Shown in pieces: positions 1 to 10,200 of a stretch of 64,000 nt of DNA. The DNA is taken from assembly GCF_019977315.1 (NCBI RefSeq), contig NZ_AP024652.1, positions 1,426,001 to 1,490,000 of the forward strand, read 5' to 3'. Position 1 is the stretch's first letter. Every line of letters begins with the position of its first letter. Both the position numbers and the translations under genes were made by a program. This DNA is from Arthrobacter sp. StoSoilB22 (GTDB lineage Bacteria; Actinomycetota; Actinomycetes; Actinomycetales; Micrococcaceae). Below the pieces are notes generated by a model. That model worked only from the letters and a program-made list of their open reading frames with translations, was not told the origin of the DNA and searched no databases.

Positions 1-43
1 AGTCTGCAATCTTTCCCGCTGTCGTTGTCAGATCGTGGCTCAT
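1..43 (-). CDS. Acyl-CoA carboxylase beta (carboxyltransferase) subunit, N-terminus only
   Basis: Reading the complement from the ATG at 43 gives 14 codons (MSHDLTTTAGKIAD) before the window ends. A GGAGAC ribosome site lies just upstream of that ATG. I recognise this opening as that of actinobacterial propionyl/acetyl-CoA carboxylase beta subunits, which transfer carboxyl groups from biotin to acyl-CoA. The call fits the context, since birA, which biotinylates the partner alpha subunit, lies about 1.2 kb away. Only the first residues are visible, so the assignment rests on N-terminal resemblance and neighbourhood. Confidence 0.6.
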   Translation of the reverse strand, partial: MSHDLTTTAGKIAD

Positions 44-217
44 CAAGTGTCTCCGGCTCTGTAGCTGATATTCGCTGGCGCAATCCCGGGTCCGGATAAG
101 TAGCTGACTTAAGTAGCTTCCGTACAAAGAACAGGCCCCGCAGGCCAGTCTAGTGACGCCTTTGCCGCGAACCGCTGTAGAAACCCTACAATTTTCCGCG
201 TCCAAGCCAAAGCCATC

Positions 218-243
218 ACTATGTTACCCGTCAGTAACATAGT
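218..243. promoter_or_regulatory. Perfect palindrome between divergent genes, probable operator
   Basis: Arms ACTATGTTAC and GTAACATAGT (10 bp each, no mismatch) flank a 6-nt centre CCGTCA. The element ends 17 bp upstream of the SDR start, in the gap between the carboxylase and the SDR. The symmetry and size are typical of TetR-family operators. The regulator is not in the window, so its identity is unknown. Confidence 0.55.
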
Positions 244-260
244 TGGGCTAGAGTGTCTGC

Positions 261-1151
261 ATGACTTCAAGCAACGGCGCTTCCTCCGCCTCCACAGAGG
301 GTCAAACGCAACGCACCACCCCTTACGTGGCCACTGCTTCGCTCAAGGGCAAGACCATCCTCATGTCCGGCGGCAGCCGCGGCATAGGCCTGGCCATCGC
401 CACCCGTGCAGCCCGCGACGGCGCCAACATTGTGCTCATGGCCAAAACAGGCGACCCCCACCCCAAACTTGAGGGCACTGTCTTTACCGCCGCGCAACAG
501 CTGACCGAAGCAGGCGGACAGGCGCTGCCGCTTGTGGGGGACGTCCGCAATGATGACGACGTCGCCGCAGCAGTCGCCGCCGCCGTCGAGCGTTTCGGGG
601 GGATCGACGTAGTGGTGAACAACGCCTCCGCAATCGACCTGTCCCGCACCGACGCCGTGGACATGAAGCGTTACGACCTCCTGCAGGACATCAACGTCCG
701 CGGCACGTTCCTGCTCTCAAAGCTGGCGCTGCCCGCCCTGCGGGAATCAAGCCACGGCCACATCCTCACCCTGTCCCCACCCTTGAACCTGGATCCCAAA
801 TGGGCCGGGATGCATTTGGCCTACACCATGGCCAAGTACGGGATGAGCCTCACCACCCTGGGTCTCGCCGAAGAGCTCAAGCACGACGGCGTCTCGGTCA
901 ACTCGCTCTGGCCGTGCACCTTGATCGACACGGCCGCGATCCGGAATATGCCCGGTGGCCAGCAGATCGTGCAGGCGGCACGCGGACCGGAAATCATGGC
1001 TGATGCCGCCCATGCTGTGTTGACGGGTTCGGCATCTAGCGGGAACTTCTACACCGACGAGCATGTGCTGCGCGCAGCCGGAGTGCAGGACTTCACTCCC
1101 TATAGCCTCGGCGCGCCCGAAGACCGCTTGGTGCCGGACATCTTCCTCTGA
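261..1151 (+). CDS. SDR-family oxidoreductase (HSDL2-like)
   Basis: A 296-aa short-chain dehydrogenase. The NAD(P)-binding glycine motif GGSRGIG is at residues 37-43, NNAS near 120, and the catalytic triad is Ser172, Tyr188 and Lys192 (YTMAK). The stretches AKTGDPHPKL and SPPLNL closely resemble the mammalian HSDL2 / bacterial HSDL2-like subgroup, which is linked to fatty acid or acyl-CoA metabolism. The exact substrate is not known. The gene diverges from the acyl-CoA carboxylase across a perfect palindrome at 218-243, which suggests repressor control of one or both genes. The ATG at 261 is used because the conserved fold starts about 30 residues later and there is no better-placed start with a clear ribosome site. 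Confidence 0.85.
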   Translation: MTSSNGASSASTEGQTQRTTPYVATASLKGKTILMSGGSRGIGLAIATRAARDGANIVLMAKTGDPHPKLEGTVFTAAQQLTEAGGQALPLVGDVRNDDDVAAAVAAAVERFGGIDVVVNNASAIDLSRTDAVDMKRYDLLQDINVRGTFLLSKLALPALRESSHGHILTLSPPLNLDPKWAGMHLAYTMAKYGMSLTTLGLAEELKHDGVSVNSLWPCTLIDTAAIRNMPGGQQIVQAARGPEIMADAAHAVLTGSASSGNFYTDEHVLRAAGVQDFTPYSLGAPEDRLVPDIFL

Positions 1152-1231
1152 GTAGATTCCATGGGCGGATTCCCAGGCGCATTTCGGGGCAGCCACCCTC
1201 CGGGGACCTCGCAACTGGATAGGATTCAGCT

Positions 1232-2197
1232 ATGGATGCCGAACAGCCAGAGAGCAGCGAACCCCAGGCCTTGACCGGAGAGGTTCCGTCCGGAGAGGTT
1301 CCATCCGGGCAGTCGCGTGCCCCGGTGGATCGTGAGGCTCTGAACCGTGAGTCGCTCCTGCAGCCGGACTTCCTCTCGGCTACAGGCATCTCGCGTCTGG
1401 ACATTGTCCAGTCCACGGGTTCCACCAACCAGGACCTGGTCCGGGCTGTGACCGTGGAGCCCAAAAAGTGGGCCGACCTGTCCGTGTTGACTGCCGAGCA
1501 CCAGACAGCGGCGCGTGGACGGCTCGACCGCCACTGGGAATCACCCGAGCGATCGGCGGTTTCGGTCTCCGTGGTGCTGCGGCCTGTCACGGCTGAAGGC
1601 ATGCCGGTCCCGACGCAGAGCTATTCCTGGCTTTCGCTGCTTGCTGCTGTTGCGCTGTGTGAGGCGCTGCAGGAAACAGCCGGCATCACCGCCGAGATCA
1701 AGTGGCCCAACGACGTCCTGGTCAACGGGCGCAAAGTGGCCGGCATTCTGGCGCAGATGACTCCGCTGGGTGACGGCTCCGTTCCTGCTGTGATTCTGGG
1801 CGTGGGACTCAATGTGTCCTTGGCCGAGGAAGAACTTCCGGTACCCACGGCAACCTCGCTTGCTTTGGAGGGGGCTACGACGACGGACCGCACCGCGCTG
1901 CTGAAAAGCTACCTGTCACGGTTCGCGCGGCTTTACCGCAGCTTCTGCAATTCCGAAGGGGACCCCGCCGCCGGTTTGGTGGGTGGCCCATCCCTGCACA
2001 AGCGTGTTGAGTCGGCCATGGTGACGTTGGGTCGCGAGGTGCGGGCGCACCTGCCGGGGGATCACGAGCTCGTGGGGCATGCCTCACGCCTGGACGAACA
2101 CGGCTCGTTGCTTGTGGTGGACCATGGTGGCAGGGAACACGTTGTGACAGCCGGTGATGTGGTGCACTTGCGCGCCACAGAAAGCGGTTATGCGTAA
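1232..2197 (+). CDS. birA: Biotin--[acetyl-CoA-carboxylase] ligase
   Basis: A 321-aa class I biotin protein ligase. It activates biotin with ATP to biotinyl-AMP and attaches it to the biotin carboxyl carrier domain of acyl-CoA carboxylases. Visible motifs are STNQDL, the biotin loop ARGRLDRHW (a variant of GRGRxxRxW), KWPNDV with the key lysine at residue 157, and ILGVGLNVS. There is no N-terminal helix-turn-helix, so unlike E. coli BirA it should not be a repressor. The C-terminal small beta domain is present. AGGAT at 1221-1225 is a short ribosome site for the ATG at 1232. It overlaps the downstream PH-domain gene by 8 bp, indicating translational coupling. Confidence 0.95.
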   Translation: MDAEQPESSEPQALTGEVPSGEVPSGQSRAPVDREALNRESLLQPDFLSATGISRLDIVQSTGSTNQDLVRAVTVEPKKWADLSVLTAEHQTAARGRLDRHWESPERSAVSVSVVLRPVTAEGMPVPTQSYSWLSLLAAVALCEALQETAGITAEIKWPNDVLVNGRKVAGILAQMTPLGDGSVPAVILGVGLNVSLAEEELPVPTATSLALEGATTTDRTALLKSYLSRFARLYRSFCNSEGDPAAGLVGGPSLHKRVESAMVTLGREVRAHLPGDHELVGHASRLDEHGSLLVVDHGGREHVVTAGDVVHLRATESGYA

Positions 2198-2783
2198 AGA
2201 GTTACTCCCGGGGGAGCAGGTCATTACCATCACACGCCAACAGGCCCGCTCACTCTTCTTTCCGGTGCTGGCCTTCATTGCGGTTCCGGCAGCTGCAGGT
2301 TTTGCTTGTGCTTGGATCGTCAGGGAAAACCCGCAGCGCCTTGCGCCTTTCATCACGACGGAATGGACGCCGTGGCTTATGGGTACCGTGGTGGTACTCG
2401 CCGGATGGTTCCTTGCCGCATACAGCCTCAGGCGGGTGTTGCGGTGGCGTTCGGTCAAATACATCCTGACGAGCAGGCGCGTACTTGCCCGGAATGGAAT
2501 GTTTAGGCGAAATGACTGGCAGGTATCGCTGATGGCCATCCGCAATGTAGGTGTCCACCAGAGCATGCTCCAACGGACATTGCACTCGGGGAATATATCC
2601 TTGGATACCGGGCACTCCGGAATAGCCGTGATGAACGACGTTCCTGAAGTGGGAAAGTTCCGGGGTTTCATTCTTGACGCGATGGATGAACTCCCGCAAG
2701 GTGAGGTTTTTGAGGGTGAAGTACTGAGGGATTTTGAAGAATTGCCGTGGGAGTTCAGAGATGGTGGAAGAGATGAGCGTTGA
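2190..2783 (+). CDS. Membrane protein with bacterial PH domain
   Basis: A 197-aa protein starting at the ATG inside the last codons of birA. An upstream in-frame ATG at 2154 would overlap birA by 44 bp and is less likely. Two hydrophobic segments (about residues 20-45 and 58-76) are followed by a bacterial PH (DUF304/bPH_2) domain with the features VKYILTSRRVLARNGMF and DVPEVGKFRGFILDAM. Such proteins are membrane associated and their biochemical role is undefined. In actinobacteria this gene commonly sits between birA and a class III cyclase, as here. The 3' end overlaps the cyclase start by about 23 bp. Confidence 0.8.
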   Translation: MRKELLPGEQVITITRQQARSLFFPVLAFIAVPAAAGFACAWIVRENPQRLAPFITTEWTPWLMGTVVVLAGWFLAAYSLRRVLRWRSVKYILTSRRVLARNGMFRRNDWQVSLMAIRNVGVHQSMLQRTLHSGNISLDTGHSGIAVMNDVPEVGKFRGFILDAMDELPQGEVFEGEVLRDFEELPWEFRDGGRDER

Positions 2784-3951
2784 GGATCAGCAGTCCGGCG
2801 AGGACCTGGACCAGGAGTTCGACGCCGTTCCGGAGCCTTCCGTGGACGAGGACACTGAGGCCGGGCCTGCTCCGGCGTCGGTACCAACCGGCCCACCCAC
2901 TGGTGTGATGTCCGCGGAGCGCCTGGCTATTAAGGCGCTCGAGGCGAAGCTCCTTGGCGGAGAACGCAAGCTCCGGCGTCGTGAAGTTGCTGCCGGTGCG
3001 GGCGTGTCCATCCTGTCCGCACGGAAGATCTGGCGCGCGCTGGGGTTCCCCAACTTTGGTGACGAGGATGTTGCGTTCACGGAACGCGACCAAGCTGCCT
3101 TGTCCAGCATCCTGGATCTGGTCCGGGCCGGCCTCCTGACGGAAGAAGCCGCTATCTCCGTGACCCGCTCCATCGGTCAAATGACGGACCGCATGGTGGT
3201 GTGGCAGATCGAAGCGCTGGTTGAGGACATGGTGTCCGAGCAGGGAATCCCTGATGCCGTGGCGCGCAAACAACTGGTGGCGCAGCTGCCTGCGCTGGTG
3301 GACTCCCTCGAAGAGATCCTGGTGTACTCCTACCGCCGCCAACTCAACGCCGGCGTCCAGCGCCTTGCCGTTCGGGCCGAAGCCGGACTCCAGGCCAGCG
3401 AGGAAGGCCGGGAGGGCGACGAAGACGATTCGCCGCTGCCTTTGGCCCGGGCCGTAGGATTCGCTGACCTTGTCTCTTACACCAGCCTGTCCCGGCGTAT
3501 GAACGAGAAAACGCTCGCTCAATTGGTGCAGCGTTTTGAAAACAAATGCGCTGAAATTATCTCCGTGGGTGGCGGGCGACTGGTCAAAACAGTGGGTGAC
3601 GAAGTCCTGTACATCGCGGAGACTCCCGCAGCCGGAGCCGAAATTTCCCTGGCCCTTGCCCAGGCGTTCACGGAGGACGAGATCCTTCCACAGTGCCGCG
3701 TCTCTATGGTCTGGGGCCGGATTCTCTCCAGACTTGGCGATATCTATGGACCCACAGTCAACCTTGCTGCACGGCTCACCACGCTGGCGCAGCCCGGGAC
3801 GGTCCTTGTGGACGCCATGACGGCCGCCGCCTTGGGCCAGGATGACCGCTTCGTCCTGGTTCCCCAGAAGTCGGAGAACGTCCGTGGCTTCGGCGAGATC
3901 CATCCTGTGATGCTGGCCCGCGGCCGGGGCAAGGGACTGGTGCTGGATTAG
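2761..3951 (+). CDS. Class III adenylate cyclase with N-terminal regulatory domain
   Basis: A 396-aa protein from ATG 2761 (GGGAG 9 nt upstream); ATG 2773 is an alternative. Residues 1-50 are acidic and disordered. Residues about 50-215 form a helical regulatory module like that of the mycobacterial pH-sensing cyclase Rv1264. The catalytic domain carries metal-binding Asp236 (GFADLVSYT) and Asp280 (KTVGDEV), adenine-selecting Lys276 with the Asp of GDIYG, and transition-state residues in GPTVNLAARL. All residues needed for ATP to cAMP conversion are present. It is soluble, with no membrane segment. It ends the birA cluster and is followed by a repeat-rich gap. Confidence 0.88.
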   Translation: MVEEMSVEDQQSGEDLDQEFDAVPEPSVDEDTEAGPAPASVPTGPPTGVMSAERLAIKALEAKLLGGERKLRRREVAAGAGVSILSARKIWRALGFPNFGDEDVAFTERDQAALSSILDLVRAGLLTEEAAISVTRSIGQMTDRMVVWQIEALVEDMVSEQGIPDAVARKQLVAQLPALVDSLEEILVYSYRRQLNAGVQRLAVRAEAGLQASEEGREGDEDDSPLPLARAVGFADLVSYTSLSRRMNEKTLAQLVQRFENKCAEIISVGGGRLVKTVGDEVLYIAETPAAGAEISLALAQAFTEDEILPQCRVSMVWGRILSRLGDIYGPTVNLAARLTTLAQPGTVLVDAMTAAALGQDDRFVLVPQKSENVRGFGEIHPVMLARGRGKGLVLD

Positions 3952-3987
3952 GCACCCTGCCGACTCGCCCACGGCCCGTCCGAGCCG

Positions 3988-4090
3988 CACGCTCTCTCAC
4001 GTCCCGCGGGTTCCAGCCGATCGCTCTCTCACTTTCTTCAAGAAAGTGAGAGAGCGATCGGCGTTTAGGGATGTTATGTGAGAGAGCGTG
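3988..4090. repeat. Family A palindromic repeat cluster
   Basis: Four copies of the core CTCTCTCAC or its complement GTGAGAGAG lie within about 100 bp: around 3992, 4023, 4046 and 4079. The 41 bp at 3992-4032 are identical to 61551-61591, nearly 58 kb away. The cluster fills the gap between the cyclase and the first giant gene. It resembles a REP-type dispersed element rather than coding DNA; no ORF in it looks genuine. Confidence 0.75.
4016..4062. terminator. 47-bp perfect hairpin after the cyclase gene
   Basis: Two 23-bp arms pair without mismatch around a single central C at 4039 (left 4016-4038, right 4040-4062, core CTCTCTCAC). It lies 65 bp past the cyclase stop and about 90 bp before the putative promoter of the giant gene. 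It lacks a long U-tract, so it may be a repeat-derived terminator or simply a REP palindrome. Confidence 0.55.
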
Positions 4091-4151
4091 GAGGGTGTCT
4101 GCGGTTGAGGAGAACTGCGTCACGACTTAGCAAAACGTTGGATTAACCCGG

Positions 4152-4160
4152 TAGTCTTAG
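4152..4160 (+). promoter_or_regulatory. Putative -10 region of first giant gene
   Basis: TAGTCTTAG occurs here and again at 10499-10507, each time roughly 80-115 nt upstream of one of the two paralogous giant genes and nowhere obvious in their coding sequence. TAGTCT fits an actinobacterial sigma-A -10 box. The -35 element is not convincing. Confidence 0.3.
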
Positions 4161-4237
4161 CGTTGTTTGTGTGTCGTGAATGGCCGTGGGGTGCGGCGTC
4201 GGCCGCCTTGTGCTGCCTAAATTGTGGGGGAATGTGG

Positions 4238-7200
4238 ATGGCTCTGCCTGACGGGTCCGGAAACCGCCGTGCCAGGAATCGCCGGCGGAAGGTCATGGCG
4301 GCAACTGCATTTTCAGTTGCAGCCGCGGTCCTGGTGACCGGTGCCATCCTCTACCCGGGGTTCAAGACCACCGAAGTGGACCTCAATGACGGCGGCGTTT
4401 GGGTGGTCAGCAAGTCCAAGAATGCCGCCGGAAGGCTCAACTACCCCTCGAAGTCCCTGGACGGGGCAGTGACTCCGGCGAGTAAGGATTTCGACGTCCT
4501 CCAGCAGGCCGGCGACGTTTTCATTGATGACCCCGAGGGCGCCACGATCAACCCTGTCAGCGCCGCGAACATGCGTTTGGGCGGGGACCAAAAGCTGCCC
4601 GGATCAGCGGATGTGAGCTTCGGCCACAAAGTACTGGCCGTTACCGATCCTTCCAAGGGCAAGGTCTGGGCATTGTCCGCCGGATCCGTGGGTGGGTTCA
4701 GTGATGAGTCCGAACCACTGTTCGAGCAATCGCCCGGAATTGTTTCTGTTGTAGGCGTGGACGACACCATCCACACCGTGGATCCCGAGTCCGGTAGCGT
4801 CACCGCCACCAAGGTGGACGCCAACGGCAAATCAGTGGATTCGCAGGTCCGCACGGACGAGGCGCTCAAGGGCGCAGGGGACCTGCAGTTGACGGCTGTG
4901 GGCGACAAAGCAGTGGTCCTCAACGAGGCCACGGGAAACATTGTTCTCCCGGGCGGCGCAACCGTTCACCTGGACGACGCCCGCGACGCCAAGCTGCAAC
5001 AAACAGGACCGACTGCCGACTTCGTAGCTATCGCCACTACCAAAGCGCTCCTCCTTCAACCATTGGACGGTGGAACCGCCAAGACTGTCCGAGCCGACGG
5101 GGAAGGCATTCCCGCAGCGCCCGTTCAGCTGGGAACATGCACCTACGCGGCGTGGTCCGGTGCCAACAAGTACGTCCGCGAATGCAGCAACGAGGCTGAT
5201 AACCGCCGCGCCGATGTTCCCAAGGCGAGTGCGTCGCCGTCGTACGTCTTCCGGGTCAACCGCGATCTCGTGGTTCTGAACGACGTCAACTCCGGCAACG
5301 TCTGGATGGTCAACCAGAACATGCAGTTGGTCAACAACTGGGACGACGTCATTCCGCCCCAACAGACATCGGACGACGCCGACAAGGACTCTGCGGACGA
5401 AGTCCAGCAGACTGTCCTCCCGGACCGAAGCAAACCGAACACGCCGCCGGTGGCGAAGCCGGACTCCTTTGGAGTGCGCGCCGGCAAGACGACCCTCCTG
5501 CCGGTTCTGGACAACGACGCCGACACTGACGGTGATGTCCTGACGGTTGCGGCCGACCAAACCGTTAGATCGGGTGCGTTGGCTCCTGTTTATGGCGGGA
5601 CGGGCTTCCAAATTTCTGTCCCCGCGGATCAGACCGGGGCGGAGACGTTCAAGTACTCCGTGGATGATGGCCGCGGTGGAACCGCAGCGGCCAACGTCGA
5701 CCTCCGGATTGTCCCGCCCGGAGAGAACAACGCACCCCAGCAGAAGCCCAACAGGAACAATGCCTTGGTGGTACAGGCGGGGAAGATCGCCAACCAGTAC
5801 ATCCTTAATGACTGGATTGACCCCGACGGTGACGACATCTTTGCTGTGGCTGCCGTCAGCAGCGATCCCGCCGATCAAGTCCGCATCAGGCCAGACGGGC
5901 TATTGACGTTCCAGGATTCCGGAGCCGGGCCGGGAAAGAAGACAATCGCCGTTTCGGTCTCCGACGGCACCCTCAGTGCTGAGGGGCGTATCAGTGTGGA
6001 CGTTCGCGCACCCGGGGCCTTGCCGCCCATTGCGAACGCCGATCACGTGGTTGCAGTGGCAGGCCAGGACACGGTGATCGCACCGCTCAAGAACGACACT
6101 GATCCGCAAGGCGGCACGCTTCGGCTGGCACAGGCCCAGCCGGATGAGCAGTCCACGGCCGTGATAGGTCCAGACCAGCAAACGTTTACTTTCAACTCGA
6201 CGTCCACGGGCCCCCACTACGTCACCTACATGGTCACCAACGGCCCGGCGAGTGCGCAGCAGCTGGTGCGCGTAGACGTCGTGTCCGGCAACAACGACGG
6301 CGCTCCCGTTGCCGTCCGCGACATTGCTCTGCTGCCCAGTGGCGGCAGCACCGTGGTGGACGTGCTCGGCAATGACTCGGACCCGGCCGGAGGCGTCCTG
6401 GTAGTCCAGTCCGTCACCGCGGAGGATGGCCTTCCGGTCACGGTGGCGGTTTTGGACCATTCGGTGGTCAAGGTCACGGACGTTCGCGCCACCGGCCAAC
6501 TGTCGCTGAAATACACCATTTCCAACGGCAAAGCCTCGGCCACCGGAGACATCTCAGTACAGGTAGTACCTGCGCCCAGCAAGCTGCAGGCCCCGCAGGC
6601 CAAGCCGGACGAAGTGTCGGTGCGTGTCGGAGACGTGGTGACCATACCTGTCCTGGACAACGATTCGGACCCTAACGGCGGAGAGCTGACGCTCGACCCG
6701 GAGCTGGCGCAACAGCCCGATGCCGCTGACGGCAGGATGTTCGTTGCGGGCAATACTCTGCGCTTTATCGCAGGGGAGATTCCCAAAACCGTTTATGCCA
6801 TCTACAAGGTCAGCAACGCGTCCGGCCAAACTGACTCCCAGCAAGTCACTATCCGTATCCGGGCCCGGGACGACGCCACCAATACCCGCCCTGAGCCGCG
6901 GAACCTCACGGCCCGGGTGGTAGCTGGCATGACCGTCAAAATCCCGGTGCCATTGGATGGCATTGACGCCGACGGCGACTCCGTCCAACTCATCGGGGTG
7001 GACAAAGCGCCCGCGCTCGGGACCGCCGTAGTCCGGGACGGTTACATGGAGTTCACCGCTGCCGCCACCTCCGCAGGCACTGACACGTTCAGTTATCGCG
7101 TGCGGGACCGGATCGGAGCGGAAAACACCGGCACCGTCATTGTGGGTATTGCGCCGGCAGAAGCGAATAACCAAAAGCCGATCGCGGTGGATGACGCCAT

Positions 7201-10200
7201 TGAGGTCCGTCCAGGGCGTCGGATTGCGGTGGATGCCCTAAAGAACGACTCGGACCCTGATGGCGACCCCATTGCATTGGTGAATTCCTTCGAAGCCAAC
7301 CCGGAACTGCAGGTTGAAGCGTCCTCCGGAAAGATCCTCCTGACTGCGCCGGGCGTCACTGGAAATGAAAGCATCAGCTACCGGATTCAGGACGACAAAA
7401 AGGCTGAAGCCAGCGCCGTGGTCAGGGTGCAAACAAGCCCGACGGCGGCCCTCCACGTTCCGATTGCCGTGGACGACCGCATCACGCTGGCTGAGACGCT
7501 GGGCAAGACCGCCGTTGACGTCCCGGTGTTGAAGAATGACTCTGATCCGGACGGCGTCGCCGAAGACCTGACCATCACCTTGCCTGACGCGAATCCGAAC
7601 GCCCGGGTGGGGGCGGCCGGGAACGTTGTGGTGACACTCGCCCCCCAGGACCAGCTGATCCCGTACACCGTGACAGACATGGACGGGCAATCAGCCACGG
7701 CCGTGATGTGGATCCCAGGCCAAGGCCTGCAGTACCCCACCTTGGCTAAAACCGAGCCCGTGGAGGTCATGTCCGGCAAGGAAGTCACGGTCTCGCTCCA
7801 GGAGTATGTCCGCGTGCGGGAAGGCCGCCAACCACGGCTTACGGTTGCAGACAAGATCCGCGTCCAGGGAGCCGATCCCAACAACGTTATTGCCGGCGAC
7901 GGAAATGCCCTGAGATATGCAGCGCAGACAGACTACGTCGGTCCGGGATCCATCACCTTCGAGGTGACCGACGGGTCAGGTCCGGACGACTCCCAAGGCT
8001 TGAAGTCCACATTGACCATCATCACCAAGGTGATCCCGGACCCCAACGCCAACCACGTCCCGACCTTCAGCGGTGCTTCCATCGAGGCTCCCAAGGGTGA
8101 AACCACCGAGCTGGAGTTGGCCAACCTTGCCAAGGACGTGGACGAGAGGGACCAGGGAAACCTGAAATTCGAGCTGGACGGACAGCAGCCCGCGGGTTTC
8201 CAAACCAAAGTGGAGGGAACGGTCCTCAAAGTCACCCCGGACCTCTCAGTCACTCCCGGTGCTGTGGGCACCTTCCCCTTGAAGGTCACTGACGGCAGGT
8301 CCGATGCTGTCCGGGCAACGGTAACGGCCACCGTGGTGTCCTCGAACCGACCCAAGCCCGTAGCCAACGACGACTCCGTTGAGAAAGCCAATGCCGGACG
8401 CTCGGAAACCATCAATGTGTTGGCTAACGACTTCAACCCCTTCAATGACTCGCCTCTGACGATCGAAGGCGCCGCAGTGGAAACTGGTTCCGCCGCCGGC
8501 CAGCCGACGGTCTCAGGGGAATCGATCACGGTCACACCTGCTGATGGCTTCAAGGGCGTCATGGTGGTTCGGTACACAGTGCTGGACAAGACCAAGGACC
8601 CCTCACGGCAGGCAGTGGGACGCGTACGGATCACGGTCCGGGACAAACCAGACGCTCCATCGGCACCAGTAGCGACCGACGTCCGCAGCCGCACCGCCGT
8701 GCTCAAGTGGGCGCCGCCGTCGGACAATGGCGCAGCCATCACCAAGTACACGGTCAAGGCCGCCGGTTTTGAACAGGTGTGTCCCACTACAACCTGCACA
8801 CTCTCCGGACTGACCAACAACGTGAAGTACGTCTTCACCGTGTCCGCCACCAACGAGGTAGGGGACTCACCGGCGTCCATTGCCTCCAACGAGATCCGGC
8901 CGGATGAGAAGCCGTCGCCGCCGGACGCCCCCACAGTCAAAGCCGGTGACAAGAACATGGCCATCACCTGGACCCCGGCCAAGACCGAGGGCTCTCCGGT
9001 GAAGCACTACAACTTGGAGATTTCTCCGCCGCCGGCCAACGGCATTGCCGTGAAGAACGAGGTCACCGGCCTGAGTTACACCTGGCCGGGACTGACGAAT
9101 GGCGTGAAGTACAAGGTCCGTGCCCAGGCCGTCAATGAGCTCGGTCCATCGGACTGGAGCATGTACTCCCTGGAGGACAACCCTGCTGGTCTTCCGGCAG
9201 CCCCGGCGGCTCCCACCACCGCAGTGGTGCAGTCCGTGGGAACCAACAACCAGATTCGTGCGGATTGGGCTGAGCCGGATATCAACGGTGACCCCATCAA
9301 GACCTACTACGTCACTATGAGCGGCGGAAACGGCGTTCCGCAGACGCAGACCGTCCCGGGAAATGTCCGATCAGCAACCTTCACTGCCCAGAACAACGAA
9401 GCAGGCTACACCTTCACCGTTCAAGCAGAAAATAAGGCTGGGAAGGGCGGCGTCAGCGCATCTTCGGCGCCGCGTCGCGCCACCGGCAAGCTGGGGGCCG
9501 TAGAGAACGTCTCTGCCACCCCGGCCAACACCGGGGGAGCGGGCAAGGCCGTCACCATCAACTTCTCGGTCCTGGACCAGACACAACGCAACGGTTCTAC
9601 TCAAAACGAGGTCAGCTACCGCTACCTGGCCAGTACCGGCCAGTCCGGACCCATCACGCCTGGCCAGACGGTCAGCGGTTTTGCCAACGGGCAGGCAACC
9701 TCCATCACAGTCACCGCAGTGTCCTCAGTGGCGCCGAGTTCCAATGCCAGTGCACCGGCAACCACCACCCCGTACGGTTCCCCCGGTACACCATCTGCTT
9801 CGGGCGCCAACGGTGGGCAAAACCAGACCACGCTGACGCTGAACTGGTCCTCGCCGTCCACCAACAGCAACGACGTCGCAGTGACCAAGATCAGGATCAC
9901 CGGCGGTGGAACTGATACCGGGTGGATCAACGAATCCGCGTCCGGCAGCCGCGTGGTCAACACCGGTGGCTATAACCAGACGCGCACCATTGAGGTCCAG
10001 ACGTTCAACTCCGTGGGCACAGGCGGTGGCGTGGCTTCTGCGAGTGCACAGAGCGGCCCGCAGAAGACGTCATGGGATGCCACGCTGCCTCCCGGCAGCT
10101 ACCGTACTTGCACGGATACCGCGCCCTCCGGCCAAACATCGTGGGATCCAAATACTCCAGGGCACCGCTGTGACGGAAAGGTCAATGGTCCGCCATGGCA

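Noticed and set aside
4163..4237. Upstream extension of the first giant protein to 4163
   Set aside because: The paralog begins directly with the basic segment before the membrane helix, and the extension has no ribosome site and overlaps the putative promoter region.
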